NCBI GenBank assembly: GCA_022041995.1
Contig: CP074381.1
Coordinates: 744,001 to 808,000 of the forward strand
DNA: 64,000 bases
Direction of reading: 5' to 3'
DNA from: Cupriavidus necator
GTDB taxonomy: Bacteria > Pseudomonadota > Gammaproteobacteria > Burkholderiales > Burkholderiaceae
Positions 1 through 9,900 of this stretch are shown one piece after another; the stretch's first letter is position 1, and every line of letters starts with the position of its first letter. Position numbers and translations under genes: made by a program. The notes beneath the pieces are model-generated. The model had not been told where the DNA came from and made no database searches. It was given only the letters and a program-made list of their open reading frames with translations.

Positions 1-1
1 C

Positions 2-328
2 GACACGCTGTTCCAGCCGCGCCACCTGCGCGATGCCGACTGCGTGCTGGCGATGTACCATGACCAGGGGCTGGCGCCACTCAAATACGGCACCTTCGGC
101 CACGGCGTGAATATCACGCTGGGGCTGCCCTTTATCCGCACCTCGGTGGACCATGGCACCGCGCTCGACCTTGCCGGCACCGGCCAGGCCGAACACGGCA
201 GCATGATCGAGGCCATCCGCAGTGCGGTCACCATGGCCGGCCACGCCAATGGCCGGCGCCCTGGCAGCAACGGTGCCACGGGCAGCCATCCCGGCCACAC
301 CCATTCCGGCCCGCAGCCGCCATGCTGA
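2..328 (+). CDS. pdxA: 4-hydroxythreonine-4-phosphate dehydrogenase, C-terminal part (5' end outside window)
   Basis: PdxA oxidises 4-phosphohydroxy-L-threonine in pyridoxal phosphate synthesis; it is a cytosolic metal- and NAD-dependent enzyme. The open frame runs in from the window edge and ends with TGA at 326-328. The visible part holds the family block [13 protein letters not shown], whose His is a metal ligand in the family, followed by [19 protein letters not shown], both diagnostic of PdxA. The last ~30 residues are rich in Gly, His, Ser and Pro and lie beyond the usual end of the fold, so this is a short lineage-specific tail. rsmA follows after 17 bases on the same strand, the usual pdxA-rsmA arrangement. 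Confidence 0.93.
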   Translation, partial: DTLFQPRHLRDADCVLAMYHDQGLAPLKYGTFGHGVNITLGLPFIRTSVDHGTALDLAGTGQAEHGSMIEAIRSAVTMAGHANGRRPGSNGATGSHPGHTHSGPQPPC

Positions 329-345
329 AGCTGGACGAATAACCC

Positions 346-1188
346 ATGCGTTCAAACGTGCACCAGGGCCATGTGGCCCGCAAACGATTCGGGCAGAACT
401 TCCTGGTCGACGACACCATCATCCACGGCATCGTCAATGCCATCAGCCCGCAGGCCGACGACGTGCTGGTCGAGATCGGCCCCGGCCTGGGCGCGCTGAC
501 CGACCCGCTGCTCGAACGGATCCCGCAGATGCAGGTGGTGGAGCTGGACCGCGACCTGGTCGAGCGCCTGCGCCGCCGCTATGGCGAGCGCCTGCAGGTC
601 CATGCCGGCGATGCGCTGGCGTTTGATTTCGACAAGCTCGCCGTGCCAGGCCGCCCGCTGCGCATCGTCGGCAACCTGCCATACAACATCTCCAGCCCGC
701 TGCTGTTCCACCTGATGGACTTCGCCGACCAGGTGCGCGACCAGCACTTCATGCTGCAGAAAGAGGTGGTGGAGCGCATGGTGGCCGAGCCAGGCAGCAA
801 GGCCTTCGGCCGGCTCTCGATCATGCTGCAGGTGCGCTACTACATGGAACACGTGCTGGATGTGCCGCCAGGCGCCTTCAACCCGCCGCCCAAGGTCGAT
901 TCCGCCGTGGTCCGCATGATCCCGTGGCCGCGCCACAGCGACGGCCGGCTGCGTTCGCCGCATGCCGATTGCGACATCACCGTGCTGGGCGACGTGGTCA
1001 CTGCGGCGTTCTCGCAGCGGCGCAAGGTGCTGCGCAACACGCTCTCGTTCCTGCGCGACCAGGTCGACTTCGATGCGATGGGCTTCGACCTTGGCCGCCG
1101 CGCCGAGGAAGTGCCCGTTGGCGAGTATGTCGAACTGGCCCGGCGCCTGGGTGGTACACCATCCGGCCAGGCCGGACAGGCCGCCTGA
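346..1188 (+). CDS. rsmA: 16S rRNA (adenine1518-N6/adenine1519-N6)-dimethyltransferase
   Basis: RsmA (KsgA) dimethylates two adjacent adenines in helix 45 of 16S rRNA late in 30S assembly. The 280-residue protein has the expected length. It opens with the family signature [11 protein letters not shown], then the SAM-binding motif [11 protein letters not shown] (about residues 42-52) and the catalytic NLPYNIS motif (about 108-114). The start MRSNVHQGH precedes the conserved block by the usual distance. The gene lies 17 bases after pdxA and is probably co-transcribed with it; trpS follows on the same strand. Confidence 0.96.
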   Translation: MRSNVHQGHVARKRFGQNFLVDDTIIHGIVNAISPQADDVLVEIGPGLGALTDPLLERIPQMQVVELDRDLVERLRRRYGERLQVHAGDALAFDFDKLAVPGRPLRIVGNLPYNISSPLLFHLMDFADQVRDQHFMLQKEVVERMVAEPGSKAFGRLSIMLQVRYYMEHVLDVPPGAFNPPPKVDSAVVRMIPWPRHSDGRLRSPHADCDITVLGDVVTAAFSQRRKVLRNTLSFLRDQVDFDAMGFDLGRRAEEVPVGEYVELARRLGGTPSGQAGQAA

Positions 1189-2294
<1,106 letters not shown>

Positions 2295-2301
2295 GCGTCA
2301 G

Positions 2302-2332
2302 GCAGCGGCGGCCCCGGGCCGCCGCCTTATTG
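2302..2332 (+). terminator. possible intrinsic terminator after trpS
   Basis: A GC-only inverted repeat (GGCGGC ... GCCGCC, centred near 2315) follows the trpS stop and is followed by TTATT. The U-rich tail is weak, so termination is only possible. Confidence 0.35.
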
Positions 2333-2347
2333 CGCTAGCCGCGCCGC

Positions 2348-2793
2348 TCAGGCGCGGCGATTGACCAGCACGATGCCGGCCAGCACCAGCAGCTCCGCCA
2401 CGGCGAAGCGCGGGCCCACCGCGTCGTGCATCAGCACCACGCCGAAGGCGACCCCGAACAGCGGCGTCAGGAAGGAAAACACCGACAGCCGCGACGCCAG
2501 GTAGCGCCGCAGCAGCCAGAACCAGGTCAGGTAGCGCCGAACAGCAGCCCAGCCAGCAAGCCGGCGTTCAGGGTGCCGTCGCGCCGCCACAGCGGCGTGC
2601 CGCGCCAGGCGGCAAAGCCGAACACCAGCAACGCCGCCGCCGCCGAGCGCACGCCGGCCTGCAGCACCGCCCCCATCAGCGGCGCGGTGACCTTGATCAC
2701 CACCTGCTGCAGGCCCCAGGCGGCGCACAGCACCACCATCAGGCCCACGGCGATGCCGTCCAGCGGCTGCCGGGTCAGGGTTTGCGTGCTCAT
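2348..2793 (-). pseudogene. EamA/DMT-family transporter with internal deletion
   Basis: EamA proteins are ten-helix inner-membrane exporters of about 300 residues. The N-terminal piece (2793 down to about 2527) begins MSTQTLTRQPLDG and carries the first helices, including CAAWGLQQVVIKVTAPL, ending at LLAGLLFGA. The last ~60 residues, YLTWFWLLRRYLASRLSVF through LAGIVLVNRRA, follow directly but in another frame. Roughly 150 middle residues (most of helices 3-8) are missing, and the join is out of frame, so the product cannot be functional. The substrate of the intact homologue cannot be told. The gene lies immediately downstream of gloA on the same strand. Confidence 0.85.
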
Positions 2794-2805
2794 GGCCAGC
2801 GTCCG

Positions 2806-3212
2806 TCAGGGACGGCTGGCGTCGCGGGTGGAGTGGCGCTCGATCAGCTCGATCTTGTAGCCGTCCGGGTCTTCGACAAAGGCGATCACGGTGGTGCCGC
2901 CCTTGACCGGGCCGGCTTCGCGCGCGACCTTGCCGCCGGCGGCGCGGATGCGCTCGCAGGCGGCCGCGGCATCGTCGGTTTCCAGCGCGATATGGCCGTA
3001 GGCCGTGCCCAGGTCATATTGGCCGACGCCGTAGTTGTAGGTCAGTTCCAGCACTGCGGTCTCGCTCTCGGGCCGTAGCCGACGAAGGCGAGGCGGTACT
3101 TGTACTCAGGGTTGTCGCTCTCGCGCAGCAGCTGCATGCCGAGCACGCGGGTATAGAAATCGATGGAGCGCTGCATGTCGCCGACGCGCAGCATGGTGTG
3201 GAGGAGTCGCAT
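2806..3212 (-). pseudogene. gloA: lactoylglutathione lyase (glyoxalase I); frame broken by a one-base deletion near 3069 (probably a sequence error)
   Basis: Glyoxalase I isomerises the methylglyoxal-glutathione hemithioacetal to S-lactoylglutathione in the cytosol. The N-terminal part from ATG 3212 reads [20 protein letters not shown] and carries the first metal-binding His. The C-terminal part contains the ELTYNYG, YGHIAL and GYKIELIE segments that supply the other ligands (Glu, His, Glu). The frame changes in the codons for GYGPESET near 3069. Adding one base gives 135 residues, the normal GloA length. As read, translation would end shortly after residue 50. Confidence 0.9.
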
Positions 3213-3295
3213 TTGAGGGCCTTCAACTGTTTTAGGTATAGGAAGGCGCCATTTTAGTGCGTTTGGCCGAAACGTACCGGCCCGCTCCCGCCCGC

Positions 3296-4156
3296 TCAGA
3301 AGGTCGGCAACAGCTCGGGCGGGTGTGCCCGCAGTTGCGCGCGTGCATCGCGGAACTCAGGGAAGATCGATTCCACGGTCTGCCAGAAGCGCGGGCCGTG
3401 GTTCATTTCCCTCAGGTGCGCCAGCTCGTGCGCGGCGACATAGTCGATCATCGACAGCGGGAAATGCATCAGGCGCCAGTTCAGCCGGATCTTGCCGTCG
3501 GCGGTGCAGCTGCCCCAGCGCGTGGCGGCCGAAGTCAGCGCAAAGCCGGTGTGGCGCACGCCCAGCTTGTCGGCGTAGATATCGAGCCGCTCGGCCAGCA
3601 GCCGGCGCGCCTGCTGCTGCAGCCAGCCCTGCACGCGGTCCTTGATCTGCTGCTCGTCGGCATGGCCCGGCAGCGCCAGGTGCAGCACGCGGCGGTCGGC
3701 ATCGAACAGCAGCGCGCCGAGCGGCGACTCCAGCGACAGCGTCAGCGGCTGCCCCAGGAAGGGCAGGCTGGCGCCGTCGCGCCATTGCACCGTAGGCAGG
3801 ATGCGGCGCGACTCGCGGTGGCGCCACTCGCCCAGCTTGTTGAAGATCCAGCGCTGTTTTTCCAGGATGGCCGACTCGATGTCCGCCAGCGTGACCCAGC
3901 GCGGCGCCGTGATCGACAGGCCGCGGTCGTCGATGGTGAAGCCGATGGTGCGGCGCGCCGAGCGCTTGAGCGTGTAGTGCAGCGGCCGTTCGCCGATACG
4001 CAGCAGGCGAGCGTTGGGTTGCGGCACTGGCCATGCGGGCTGCTGCGGGGGCTCTTGCGCAAGCGGAGCCGCCGGCTGCGGCGCCTGGGCGGACTCTGCC
4101 AGCGGCAGCTCCAGCTGCGCGCCGTCGGCGTCGGTGGCGGGTCGCAGCAGCTTCAT
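3296..4156 (-). CDS. SprT/YgjP-like M48-family metal-dependent hydrolase
   Basis: A zinc metallopeptidase-like protein of the YgjP (DUF45) family, 286 residues, function uncertain. The C-terminal half holds [18 protein letters not shown] (HExxH plus a downstream His) and the family block [18 protein letters not shown]. The N-terminal ~60 residues are Ala/Pro/Gln-rich and variable. ATG 4156 is chosen because it overlaps the stop of the upstream acyltransferase gene by four bases (ATGA), implying translational coupling. No signal peptide is seen, so it is presumably cytosolic. Confidence 0.88.
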   Translation of the reverse strand: MKLLRPATDADGAQLELPLAESAQAPQPAAPLAQEPPQQPAWPVPQPNARLLRIGERPLHYTLKRSARRTIGFTIDDRGLSITAPRWVTLADIESAILEKQRWIFNKLGEWRHRESRRILPTVQWRDGASLPFLGQPLTLSLESPLGALLFDADRRVLHLALPGHADEQQIKDRVQGWLQQQARRLLAERLDIYADKLGVRHTGFALTSAATRWGSCTADGKIRLNWRLMHFPLSMIDYVAAHELAHLREMNHGPRFWQTVESIFPEFRDARAQLRAHPPELLPTF

Positions 4157-4917
4157 GCGGCGGGCCCGCCCGGGGCCGCGCCCTGGTAGCTCTGCGGATC
4201 GATGCGGCGCATGTCGCGCTCGATCCATTCCGCCACCTCCTGGTTGAGCTGGTCCGCGGTCTTGTTGGCCGAGGCGATCGCCGGGCCGACCGAGATCGTC
4301 ACCATGCCCGGGTGCTTCAGGAACGAATTGCGCGGCCACACCCGGCCCGAGTTGACCGCCATCGGCAGCACCCAGGCGCCGGTTTCCACCGCCAGGCGCG
4401 CGCCGCCGCTCTTGTAGCGCGCCTTCTCCAGGCCAGATGGCGTGCGCGTGCCTTCCGGGAACATGATGATCCAGGCGCCTTCAGCGAGCCGCTCGCGGCC
4501 CTGGCGCGCGGCCGAGGCGAAGGCGCGGGTGCCTTCCTTGCGGTTGATATGGACCATCTTCAGCATGCCCAGCGCCCAGCCGAAGAACGGCACCAGCAGC
4601 AGCTCGCGCTTGAACACGAAGCACAGCGGCTTGGGCATCAGCGCCACGTAGGCCACGGTTTCCCAGGCTGACTGGTGCTTGGACAGCAGCACCACCGGCT
4701 TGTCGAGCATCACGTCCATGTGCTCATGGCCTTCGATGCGGTACTGGATGCCGCAGATGGCGCGCGCGGCCCAGATGACCAGCAGGGGCCAGCCGCGCAC
4801 GAAGCGGAAGCGCTGGTCGGCATTCATGAACGGGAACACCAGGAAACAGGCGCAGGCGTACGGTGGCGTCAGCACCAGCAGGTACAGCGCAAACAACAGG
4901 GAACGGAGAAACGTCAT
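4153..4917 (-). CDS. plsC: 1-acyl-sn-glycerol-3-phosphate acyltransferase (PlsC family)
   Basis: It transfers an acyl group to lysophosphatidic acid, the second acylation step of phospholipid synthesis, at the inner membrane. The 254 residues start with a hydrophobic anchor (about 3-30). Motif I is KHQSAWE (HX4E instead of the commoner HX4D), followed by motif III FPEGTR and a downstream VLPMAVNSG block. It lies 33 bases after gmhB and overlaps the next gene by four bases, so glyQ-orf-glyS-gmhB-plsC-hydrolase may form one minus-strand transcription unit. Confidence 0.9.
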   Translation of the reverse strand: MTFLRSLLFALYLLVLTPPYACACFLVFPFMNADQRFRFVRGWPLLVIWAARAICGIQYRIEGHEHMDVMLDKPVVLLSKHQSAWETVAYVALMPKPLCFVFKRELLLVPFFGWALGMLKMVHINRKEGTRAFASAARQGRERLAEGAWIIMFPEGTRTPSGLEKARYKSGGARLAVETGAWVLPMAVNSGRVWPRNSFLKHPGMVTISVGPAIASANKTADQLNQEVAEWIERDMRRIDPQSYQGAAPGGPAA

Positions 4918-4950
4918 GCGGGGGCGCGAATAGGGAATGGATGCGGGCGG

Positions 4951-5538
4951 TCAGCCGGCGCTATGAGTGGGCGGGCGCAGTGCGCCGCCGTTGCCGGTCA
5001 GCCAGCGCGCAAACGCGCGCAGGTCGTCGTGCACCTGCGTGCCCGGCGGCAGGCCGCCCTGGTCGAAGGTTTTCTGGCCCTTGCCGCTGCGTACCAGGTG
5101 CGGCGCGCAGCCGACCGCCACCCCCGCTTCCAGGTCGCGCAACGAATCGCCAACGATGGGCACGCCCCGGAGCTCGATGCCGAAGCGCTCGCTGATCTGC
5201 TCCAGCATGCCGGGCTTGGGCTTGCGGCAGTCGCAACCGTCCGCGGCGGTATGCGGGCAGAAGAACACAGCGTCGACGCGCCCGCCCAGGCGCGCTAGCA
5301 ACGTGTGCATCTTCTCGTGCATGGCGTTGAGGGCGCTCATCTCGAACAGTCCGCGGCCGATGCCGGACTGGTTGCTGGCGAGGATTACGCGGTAGCCGGC
5401 CTGGTTCAGCGCGGCGATGGCCTCCAGGCTGCCGTCGATCGGTATCCATTCATCGGGCGTCTTGACGAACTGGTCGCTGTCGAGGTTGACCACCCCGTCG
5501 CGGTCCAGGATGACAAACTTGGGCGGCGTCTGCGGCAT
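4951..5538 (-). CDS. gmhB: D-glycero-beta-D-manno-heptose-1,7-bisphosphate 7-phosphatase
   Basis: A HAD-superfamily phosphatase that removes the C7 phosphate during ADP-heptose synthesis for the LPS inner core; cytosolic. The 195-residue protein begins MPQTPPKFVILDRDGVVN with the nucleophile motif DxDG. It also contains ASNQSGIGRG, the zinc-type cysteine cluster CPH...CDCRKPKPGM and the late motif IVGDSLRDLEAG, which together are typical of GmhB rather than of histidinol phosphatase. waaF, which uses ADP-heptose, lies much further along (48662-49684). The gene sits 21 bases after glyS. Confidence 0.92.
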   Translation of the reverse strand: MPQTPPKFVILDRDGVVNLDSDQFVKTPDEWIPIDGSLEAIAALNQAGYRVILASNQSGIGRGLFEMSALNAMHEKMHTLLARLGGRVDAVFFCPHTAADGCDCRKPKPGMLEQISERFGIELRGVPIVGDSLRDLEAGVAVGCAPHLVRSGKGQKTFDQGGLPPGTQVHDDLRAFARWLTGNGGALRPPTHSAG

Positions 5539-5559
5539 GTGCGGCTCCGGTGGCTGAGA

Positions 5560-7682
5560 TCAGGCGGCCAGCTTGGAGATGTCGGCCACGCGGTTGGCCA
5601 TCGCATGCAGCGAAGCCAGCAGCGCCAGCCGGTTGGCGCGCTGCTGCGCGTCCTCGGCCATCACCATCACATCATTGAAGAAGCGGTCGACGGCATCGCG
5701 CAGCTGGGCCAGGTCGCGCAGCGCGGCGGTGAAATCACCGCTGGCGAAGGCTGCTTCCACGGCCGGGCGCACGCGCTCGATGGCGGCGTGCAGCGCGCCT
5801 TCGGCCTCTTCCTGGAACAGCGCCGGATCGACCGCGCCGACCGGCTCGGTGTTCTTGCGCAGGATGTTGGTGATGCGCTTGTTGGCGGCGGCCAGGGCCT
5901 CGGCCTCGGGCAGCGCGGCAAAGGTGCGCACTGCCTCCATGCGGCCCAGGATGTCGTGCAGCAGGTCCGGGCGCAGGCTGACCACGGCCTCGACTTCATT
6001 GGTGGTGTAGCCCTTGTCCTTCAGGTAGCTGCGCACGCGGTCGTACAGGAAGTCGGCGATTGCCTCGGGTGCCGGCTTGACTGCCGCGACGCCGGCAAAG
6101 GCCTGCTGCGTCAGCGCCAGCAGCGACGACAGCGACAGCGCCAGCGGCTTTTCGATCAGCATGCGCAGGATGCCCAGCGCATGGCGGCGCAGCGCGAACG
6201 GGTCCTTCTCGCCGGTGGGCTGCAGGCCGATGCCCCAGATCCCGACCAGGGTCTCGAGCTTGTCGGCCAGCGCCACGGCGGTGCTGACCGCGCCGGCGGG
6301 CAGCGCATCGCCGGCAAAGCGCGGACGGTAGTGTTCGGAGCAGGCCAGTGCCACGTCTTCGGCTTCGTCGTCGTGGCGGGCATAGTACGTGCCCATGGTG
6401 CCCTGCAGCTCGGGGAACTCGCCGACCATATCGGTCAGCAGGTCGGCCTTGGCCAGTTCGGCGCCGCGCATCGCGGCGGCCTTGTCGGTCGGCACGCCGG
6501 CGGCGTTGAGCGCGTCGGCGATATGGCCGGCGATCTGCTGCAGGCGCTGCACGCGGTCCAGCTGCGTGCCGATCTTGTTGTGGTAGACCACGCTGGCCAG
6601 CTGCGGCACGCGCGACGCCAGCGTCTTCTTGCGGTCCTGGTCGAAGAAAAACTTGGCATCGGCCAGGCGCGGGCGCACCACGCGCTCGTTGCCGGTGATG
6701 ATTGACTGCGGCGTCTCGGTGGCCAGGTTCGACACGATCAGGAAGCGGTTGCGCAGGTGGCCGTCGGCATCGGTCAGGGCGAAGTACTTCTGGTTGGTCT
6801 GCATGGTCAGGATCAGGCATTCCTGCGGCACCGCCAGGAAGGCTTCCTCGAAATGGCAGGCATAGACCACCGGCCATTCCACCAGCGCATTGACTTCATC
6901 GAGCAGCGACTCGGGCATGATCACCTGGTCGGCGCCGGCTTCCTTGAGCAGCGCGGTGCGCATGCGCTCGCGGCGCTCGGCGTAGCTGGCCACCACGCGG
7001 CCGGCGGATTCCAGCTGCTGCGCATAGTCATTGGCATGCGCGATCTCGATCACGCCATGCGACAGGAAGCGGTGGCCCTGGGTCAGGTTGCTGGCTTGCA
7101 GCCCCAGCAGCGTCACCGGCAGGATCTCGGCGCCGAACAGTGCGATCAGGCTGTGGGCCGGGCGCACGAAATGCACCGTGCTACCGTCCGGGCGCTGGTA
7201 GCTCATGACCTTGGGGATCGGCAGCTTCGCAATGGTGTCTTCCAGCGCTGCCTGCACCCCGGCAGCCAGTTCGGCGCCGCGTGCGGTATAGCGGTAGAAG
7301 AAGGCCTCGGCCTTGCCGTCGGAGGCGCGCTCAAGCGACTGCCAGTCAATCTCGGCAACGCCGACCGACTTGGCCAGCGCGGCCAGCTTCTTGGCCAGCG
7401 GCGCGGTGGGCTCGCCCTTGGCGTCCAGCGCCACCGACAGCGGCAGGACCTTCTCGCGCTGCTCGCGGTCCGGCGCGCTGCGGCGCACGCCCGACACCAG
7501 CGCGGCCACGCGGCGCGGGTGGCGAACGGCGTCACGGTGGCGCCCGGCTCAAGCAGGTCGCGCTCGCCCAGGCCGGCGAACAGGCCCTGCGCGAAGGCGT
7601 CGCCCAGGCGCGCCAGCGCCTTGGGTGGCAGCTCTTCGGTGAACAGTTCGATCAGCAGCGAGTCGGTCATGGGTTGCGACAT
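5560..7682 (-). pseudogene. glyS: glycyl-tRNA synthetase beta subunit; frame broken by a one-base deletion near 7510-7525 (probably a sequence error)
   Basis: GlyS, with GlyQ, makes the alpha2beta2 glycyl-tRNA synthetase. The start [20 protein letters not shown] (7682) matches the conserved N-terminus. After about 50 residues the frame is lost within the codons for [16 protein letters not shown], and the rest of the protein (to the stop at 5560) is in the next frame with no further interruption. The span is one base short of a multiple of three; one added base gives about 707 residues, the normal size. ATG 7670 (MTDSLL) is an alternative start. The gene is essential in bacteria with the two-subunit enzyme, so a real frameshift is unlikely. 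Confidence 0.92.
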
Positions 7683-7720
7683 GAATCGTATCCAACAGGT
7701 TGAAAGCGCGCGCCGCTCGA

Positions 7721-8350
7721 TCAGCAGCGCGGCGAAAGATTAGGTTCTACTCCGGACAGCAGCCACAGGCCGTTCTGTTGCCGGAATTGCAGCGTGGTGT
7801 AGGCGCATTGCGCGGCCGCCGCGGCGCTGGCCGCGCCGTTGCTGCCGCCGCGGCTGCCTGCAGCCGGGAAGCGTGCGTCGATGCGGCGCAGGCGCTTGTC
7901 GTAGCGGATCTCCTCGATGCGCCCGCCCACCCAGAAATCGATCTTCGGCGGCAGCTGCGCCGCCGAGTAGTACGTCTTGACCGTGCGGCGGGTGCGCCCG
8001 TTGTGGGTCTCCATCTCCACCCACGTCAGCGGGTAGCGGATCGCGCTTTCATAGGCGCGCAGCGGCACGCGGTGCCACCCCAGGTCGCGCTGGCCGGACA
8101 GGTCGCACGAGAACGATCGCACCAGCTGCGTCCACTGGTCGAGCGCGTTCAGCGACGGGCGCCATTGGCGCGCCATGGCCAGCTGCAGCGCCTGCGGATC
8201 GGCCTCGCACACATTGCTCAGTTCGGCCGGCAGCATCAGCGCCTGCGCGCTGGGTGCCGCTTGCGCGCGCGCGCCGATGGCATTGCCGGCGGCGGCCAGC
8301 GCGGCGATCGCCATGGCGCAGCACAACGCGCTGCGCGCAAGTTGCGTCAT
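7721..8350 (-). CDS. secreted protein of unknown function between glyQ and glyS
   Basis: Function not recognised. From ATG 8350 the 209-residue product starts [20 protein letters not shown], a clear Sec signal peptide ending near ARAQA. The mature part has a few Cys, a [19 protein letters not shown] segment and ends [10 protein letters not shown]. It is predicted periplasmic or attached outside the inner membrane. The ATG overlaps the glyQ stop by four bases, and glyS starts 38 bases downstream, so it is translated between the two subunits of the same synthetase. Why a secreted protein sits there is unknown. Confidence 0.82.
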   Translation of the reverse strand: MTQLARSALCCAMAIAALAAAGNAIGARAQAAPSAQALMLPAELSNVCEADPQALQLAMARQWRPSLNALDQWTQLVRSFSCDLSGQRDLGWHRVPLRAYESAIRYPLTWVEMETHNGRTRRTVKTYYSAAQLPPKIDFWVGGRIEEIRYDKRLRRIDARFPAAGSRGGSNGAASAAAAAQCAYTTLQFRQQNGLWLLSGVEPNLSPRC

Positions 8351-9294
8351 GCCCGGGCCCCGCCGTTGCCGCACATCGGGAAGCCGAGGGCCTCGCGCGA
8401 GTCGTAGTAGGCCTGTGCCACCTGGCGCGACAGGTTGCGGATGCGGCCGATATACGCCGCGCGCTCGGTCACCGAGATCGCGCCGCGCGCGTCCAGCAGG
8501 TTGAACGTGTGGGCGGCCTTGAGCACCTGCTCGTAGGCGGGCAGCGCCAGGCGCGTGCCGGTGGCCTGGCCTTCCTCGGCGCCGTCGCCGTTGCCCATCA
8601 GCCGCTTGGCCTCGCCTTCGTGCTCGGCGAAATGGCGGAACAGGATCTCGGTGTTGCTGTGCTCGAAGTTGTAGGTCGACTGCTCGACTTCATTCTGGTG
8701 GTACACGTCGCCATAGGTCAGGCGGCGCGTCTCGCCGTTCTCGACCCACTCGGTCCAGATCAGGTCAAAGACGTTCTCGACCTTCTGCAGGTACATCGCC
8801 AGGCGTTCGATGCCGTAGGTGATCTCGCCGGTGATGGGCTTGCAGTCGATCCCGCCCACCTGCTGGAAGTAGGTGAACTGCGTCACTTCCATGCCGTTGA
8901 GCCAGACTTCCCAGCCCAGGCCCCAGGCGCCCAGCGTGGGGTTCTCCCAGTCGTCCTCGACGAAGCGGATGTCGTTCTGCTTGAGGTCCAGGCCGAGCGC
9001 CTCGAGCGAGCCCAGGTACAGCTCCAGGATGTTCTCCGGCGCGGGCTTGAGCACCACCTGGTACTGGTAGTAGTGCTGCAGGCGGTTCGGGTTCTCGCCA
9101 TAGCGGCCGTCCTTGGGGCGGCGCGACGGCTGCACGTAGGCGGCGCGCCACGGCTCGGGGCCGAGCGCGCGCAGGAAGGTGTGTACGTGGGATGTGCCGG
9201 CGCCGACCTCCAGATCGATGGGTTGCAACAGCGCGCAGCCCTGCCGGTCCCAATAGGCCTGCAGGGTCAGAATCATTTGTTGGAAGGTCAGCAT
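8347..9294 (-). CDS. glyQ: glycyl-tRNA synthetase alpha subunit
   Basis: Catalytic class II subunit of glycyl-tRNA synthetase. The 315 residues begin [20 protein letters not shown], matching the conserved GlyQ N-terminus, so ATG 9294 is preferred over a longer upstream reading. The blocks [20 protein letters not shown] and [20 protein letters not shown] are family signatures. It is first in a minus-strand run followed by the secreted protein (4-base overlap) and glyS. The 399 bases upstream are non-coding apart from divergent material. Confidence 0.95.
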   Translation of the reverse strand: MLTFQQMILTLQAYWDRQGCALLQPIDLEVGAGTSHVHTFLRALGPEPWRAAYVQPSRRPKDGRYGENPNRLQHYYQYQVVLKPAPENILELYLGSLEALGLDLKQNDIRFVEDDWENPTLGAWGLGWEVWLNGMEVTQFTYFQQVGGIDCKPITGEITYGIERLAMYLQKVENVFDLIWTEWVENGETRRLTYGDVYHQNEVEQSTYNFEHSNTEILFRHFAEHEGEAKRLMGNGDGAEEGQATGTRLALPAYEQVLKAAHTFNLLDARGAISVTERAAYIGRIRNLSRQVAQAYYDSREALGFPMCGNGGARA

Positions 9295-9544
9295 ATGAAG
9301 ACTAGGTAGAGGCACCCGGGCGCGGCGCGCCGCGCGCGGCATGCAGGCCGCGCAGCGCGTGCCGGAGCCGGCGCATGCGGATTTTGCCAAACCCTGAATT
9401 CTATCGGCTTTTTGGCAAGGCGCCCCGTTTGGCGGGGCCGGCTAGGGCACACACCGATGATGGAGGATGCCCGCCAATGTCGGCCCTACGCAACGCATCG
9501 GGAAAATACTGAGCTGGATTTCAGGTTTGGCCGCTGCTGGCCGA

Positions 9545-9564
9545 TAACGTTTTTGTATACAGTA
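9545..9564 (+). promoter_or_regulatory. LexA-box-like palindrome
   Basis: TAACGTTTTTGTATACAGTA matches the recA box of this window (34122-34141) at 17 of 20 positions. The right half-site ACAGTA is perfect; the left is ACGT instead of CTGT. It lies 130 bases before the 30-residue peptide gene and about 250 bases before glyQ on the other strand. Binding by LexA is inferred only. Confidence 0.45.
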
Positions 9565-9603
9565 TGAGTAAGCAACCCGTTTCAGAGCGTTGCGATTGAC
9601 AGT

Positions 9604-9626
9604 CCGTGCCGGCATGGCGGGCACGG
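9604..9626 (+). promoter_or_regulatory. hairpin in the leader of the small peptide gene
   Basis: CCGTGCC (9604-9610) pairs perfectly with GGCACGG (9620-9626) across a nine-base loop. No U-tract follows, so it is not a terminator. If transcription starts near the LexA-like site, the hairpin lies in the 5' leader and could affect translation. Confidence 0.4.
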
Positions 9627-9693
9627 CGGCTGCTGGGGCTGGCACCGCAGTAGCCGTTTGTCGGTAACTGATTATTGATGGGGACTTGGCATC

Positions 9694-9786
9694 ATGGCAC
9701 TTCTTTCTCGCAAACCTTACCTGGTCGCAATCGCGGTCATGATCGCCGCGGCCACCGTGTCTGTGGCGACCGCGCTGCTGGGCTGA
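9694..9786 (+). CDS. 30-residue single-helix membrane peptide
   Basis: Family not recognised. The ORF reads MALLSRKPYLVAIAVMIAAA and ends TALLG before TGA. Residues 1-9 are polar and basic (Arg6, Lys7); residues 10-29 are entirely hydrophobic or small, a single membrane span. A purine-rich GGGGA lies 10-15 bases upstream of the ATG as a possible ribosome site. It is alone on the plus strand between two minus-strand units, with a long leader carrying a hairpin and a LexA-like site. Size and make-up recall LexA-controlled one-helix peptides such as TisB of E. coli or SidA of Caulobacter, but there is no recognisable sequence similarity. It could also be a chance ORF. Confidence 0.55.
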   Translation: MALLSRKPYLVAIAVMIAAATVSVATALLG

Positions 9787-9900
9787 ACCGGCCGGCGCTC
9801 ACCTGAGGCGCCACAACCGGCGCCACAGCCGGCACCGCAATCAAGCACCGGATGGTGGCGGCGATCCCGCCGCGTCCGGTGGCTGCTTCTGCCTGTGCCT

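Larger units (their letters stand above)
9295..9693. other. intergenic region between glyQ and a small membrane peptide gene
   Basis: About 400 bases without a recognisable gene. It must hold the glyQ promoter (minus strand). It also contains a LexA-like palindrome (9545-9564), a GC hairpin (9604-9626) and an AT-richer stretch compared with its surroundings. Confidence 0.6.
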
